Positions 63,984 to 64,000 of a stretch of 64,000 bases of DNA are shown one piece after another. The stretch lies in the NCBI GenBank assembly GCA_965153355.1, contig OZ231126.1:24986001-25050000 (forward strand), given 5' to 3'. Numbering within the stretch: the first letter of the stretch is position 1; every line of letters starts with the position of its first letter. The position numbers and the translations under genes are program-made. The notes under the pieces are model-generated. The model was not told the DNA's origin. It was given only the letters and a program-made list of their open reading frames with translations, and made no database searches. Source of the stretch: Flaccisagitta enflata (taxonomy: Eukaryota; Chaetognatha; Sagittoidea; Aphragmophora).

Positions 63984-64000
63984 GAATTAGGCTTAACCTA

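Overview
The window is eukaryotic and almost certainly from an invertebrate animal. It has short GT-AG introns, a secreted lectin-type gene with phase-1 introns, polyadenylation signals, non-LTR retrotransposon debris, and a very high density of microsatellites, minisatellites and short non-autonomous transposons. I cannot place the species from sequence alone; a marine invertebrate is a guess. Host genes are a small minority of the bases. Most long open frames are translations of simple repeats and are not genes.

Host-like coding sequence. (1) 25731-28066 (+): a six-exon gene for a secreted protein with signal peptide, charged helical neck, C-type lectin-like domain (CTLD), and a cysteine-containing galactose-binding/discoidin-like C-terminal domain. 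One base is missing from a T run inside the CTLD. (2) 62535-62998 (-): a single terminal exon encoding a diverged copy of the same C-terminal domain, with its own AATAAA; its upstream exons are not visible. (3) 54978-56458 (+): a probable fragment of a small cysteine-containing gene. (4) 20177-23427 (-): pieces of a decayed gene for a CxxC-rich, probably zinc-binding protein, lying inside an 8-kb inverted-repeat element. (5) 59664-60002 (-): the 3' end of a non-LTR retrotransposon.

Mobile DNA, region by region. 0-13 kb is dominated by family B, foldback elements whose two ends carry the same terminal module inverted, then a GTCC/GGAC tetranucleotide array, then a minisatellite core that in some copies reverses orientation at the centre. 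4.6-5.4 kb is a foldback with 10-bp direct repeats. 17.4-25.5 kb is a giant inverted repeat holding 180-bp tandem arrays, a nested 2.2-kb foldback and the decayed zinc-finger gene; the lectin gene starts about 200 bp beyond its right end. 28.8-34.5 kb is another inverted repeat, packed with family A copies and a 606-bp MITE. 34.6-37.1 kb is a 2500-bp hAT-like palindrome with an 8-bp target duplication, and a shorter copy sits at 47.1-47.7 kb. 39.3-40.6 kb holds a 162-bp satellite and a 13-bp minisatellite. 44.2 and 48.1 kb hold two small hAT MITEs with perfect 8-bp duplications. 58-61.4 kb is minisatellite and CAA/GAC repeat.

Family A (head ACAAGGCCGGATACACGG, tail hairpin followed by TAAAA) is scattered throughout. 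Its tail hairpin shows compensatory base changes between copies, so its structure seems to have been under selection. The window reads as a repeat-rich intergenic landscape around one lectin gene and one lectin-like terminal exon, not as a coordinated gene cluster.
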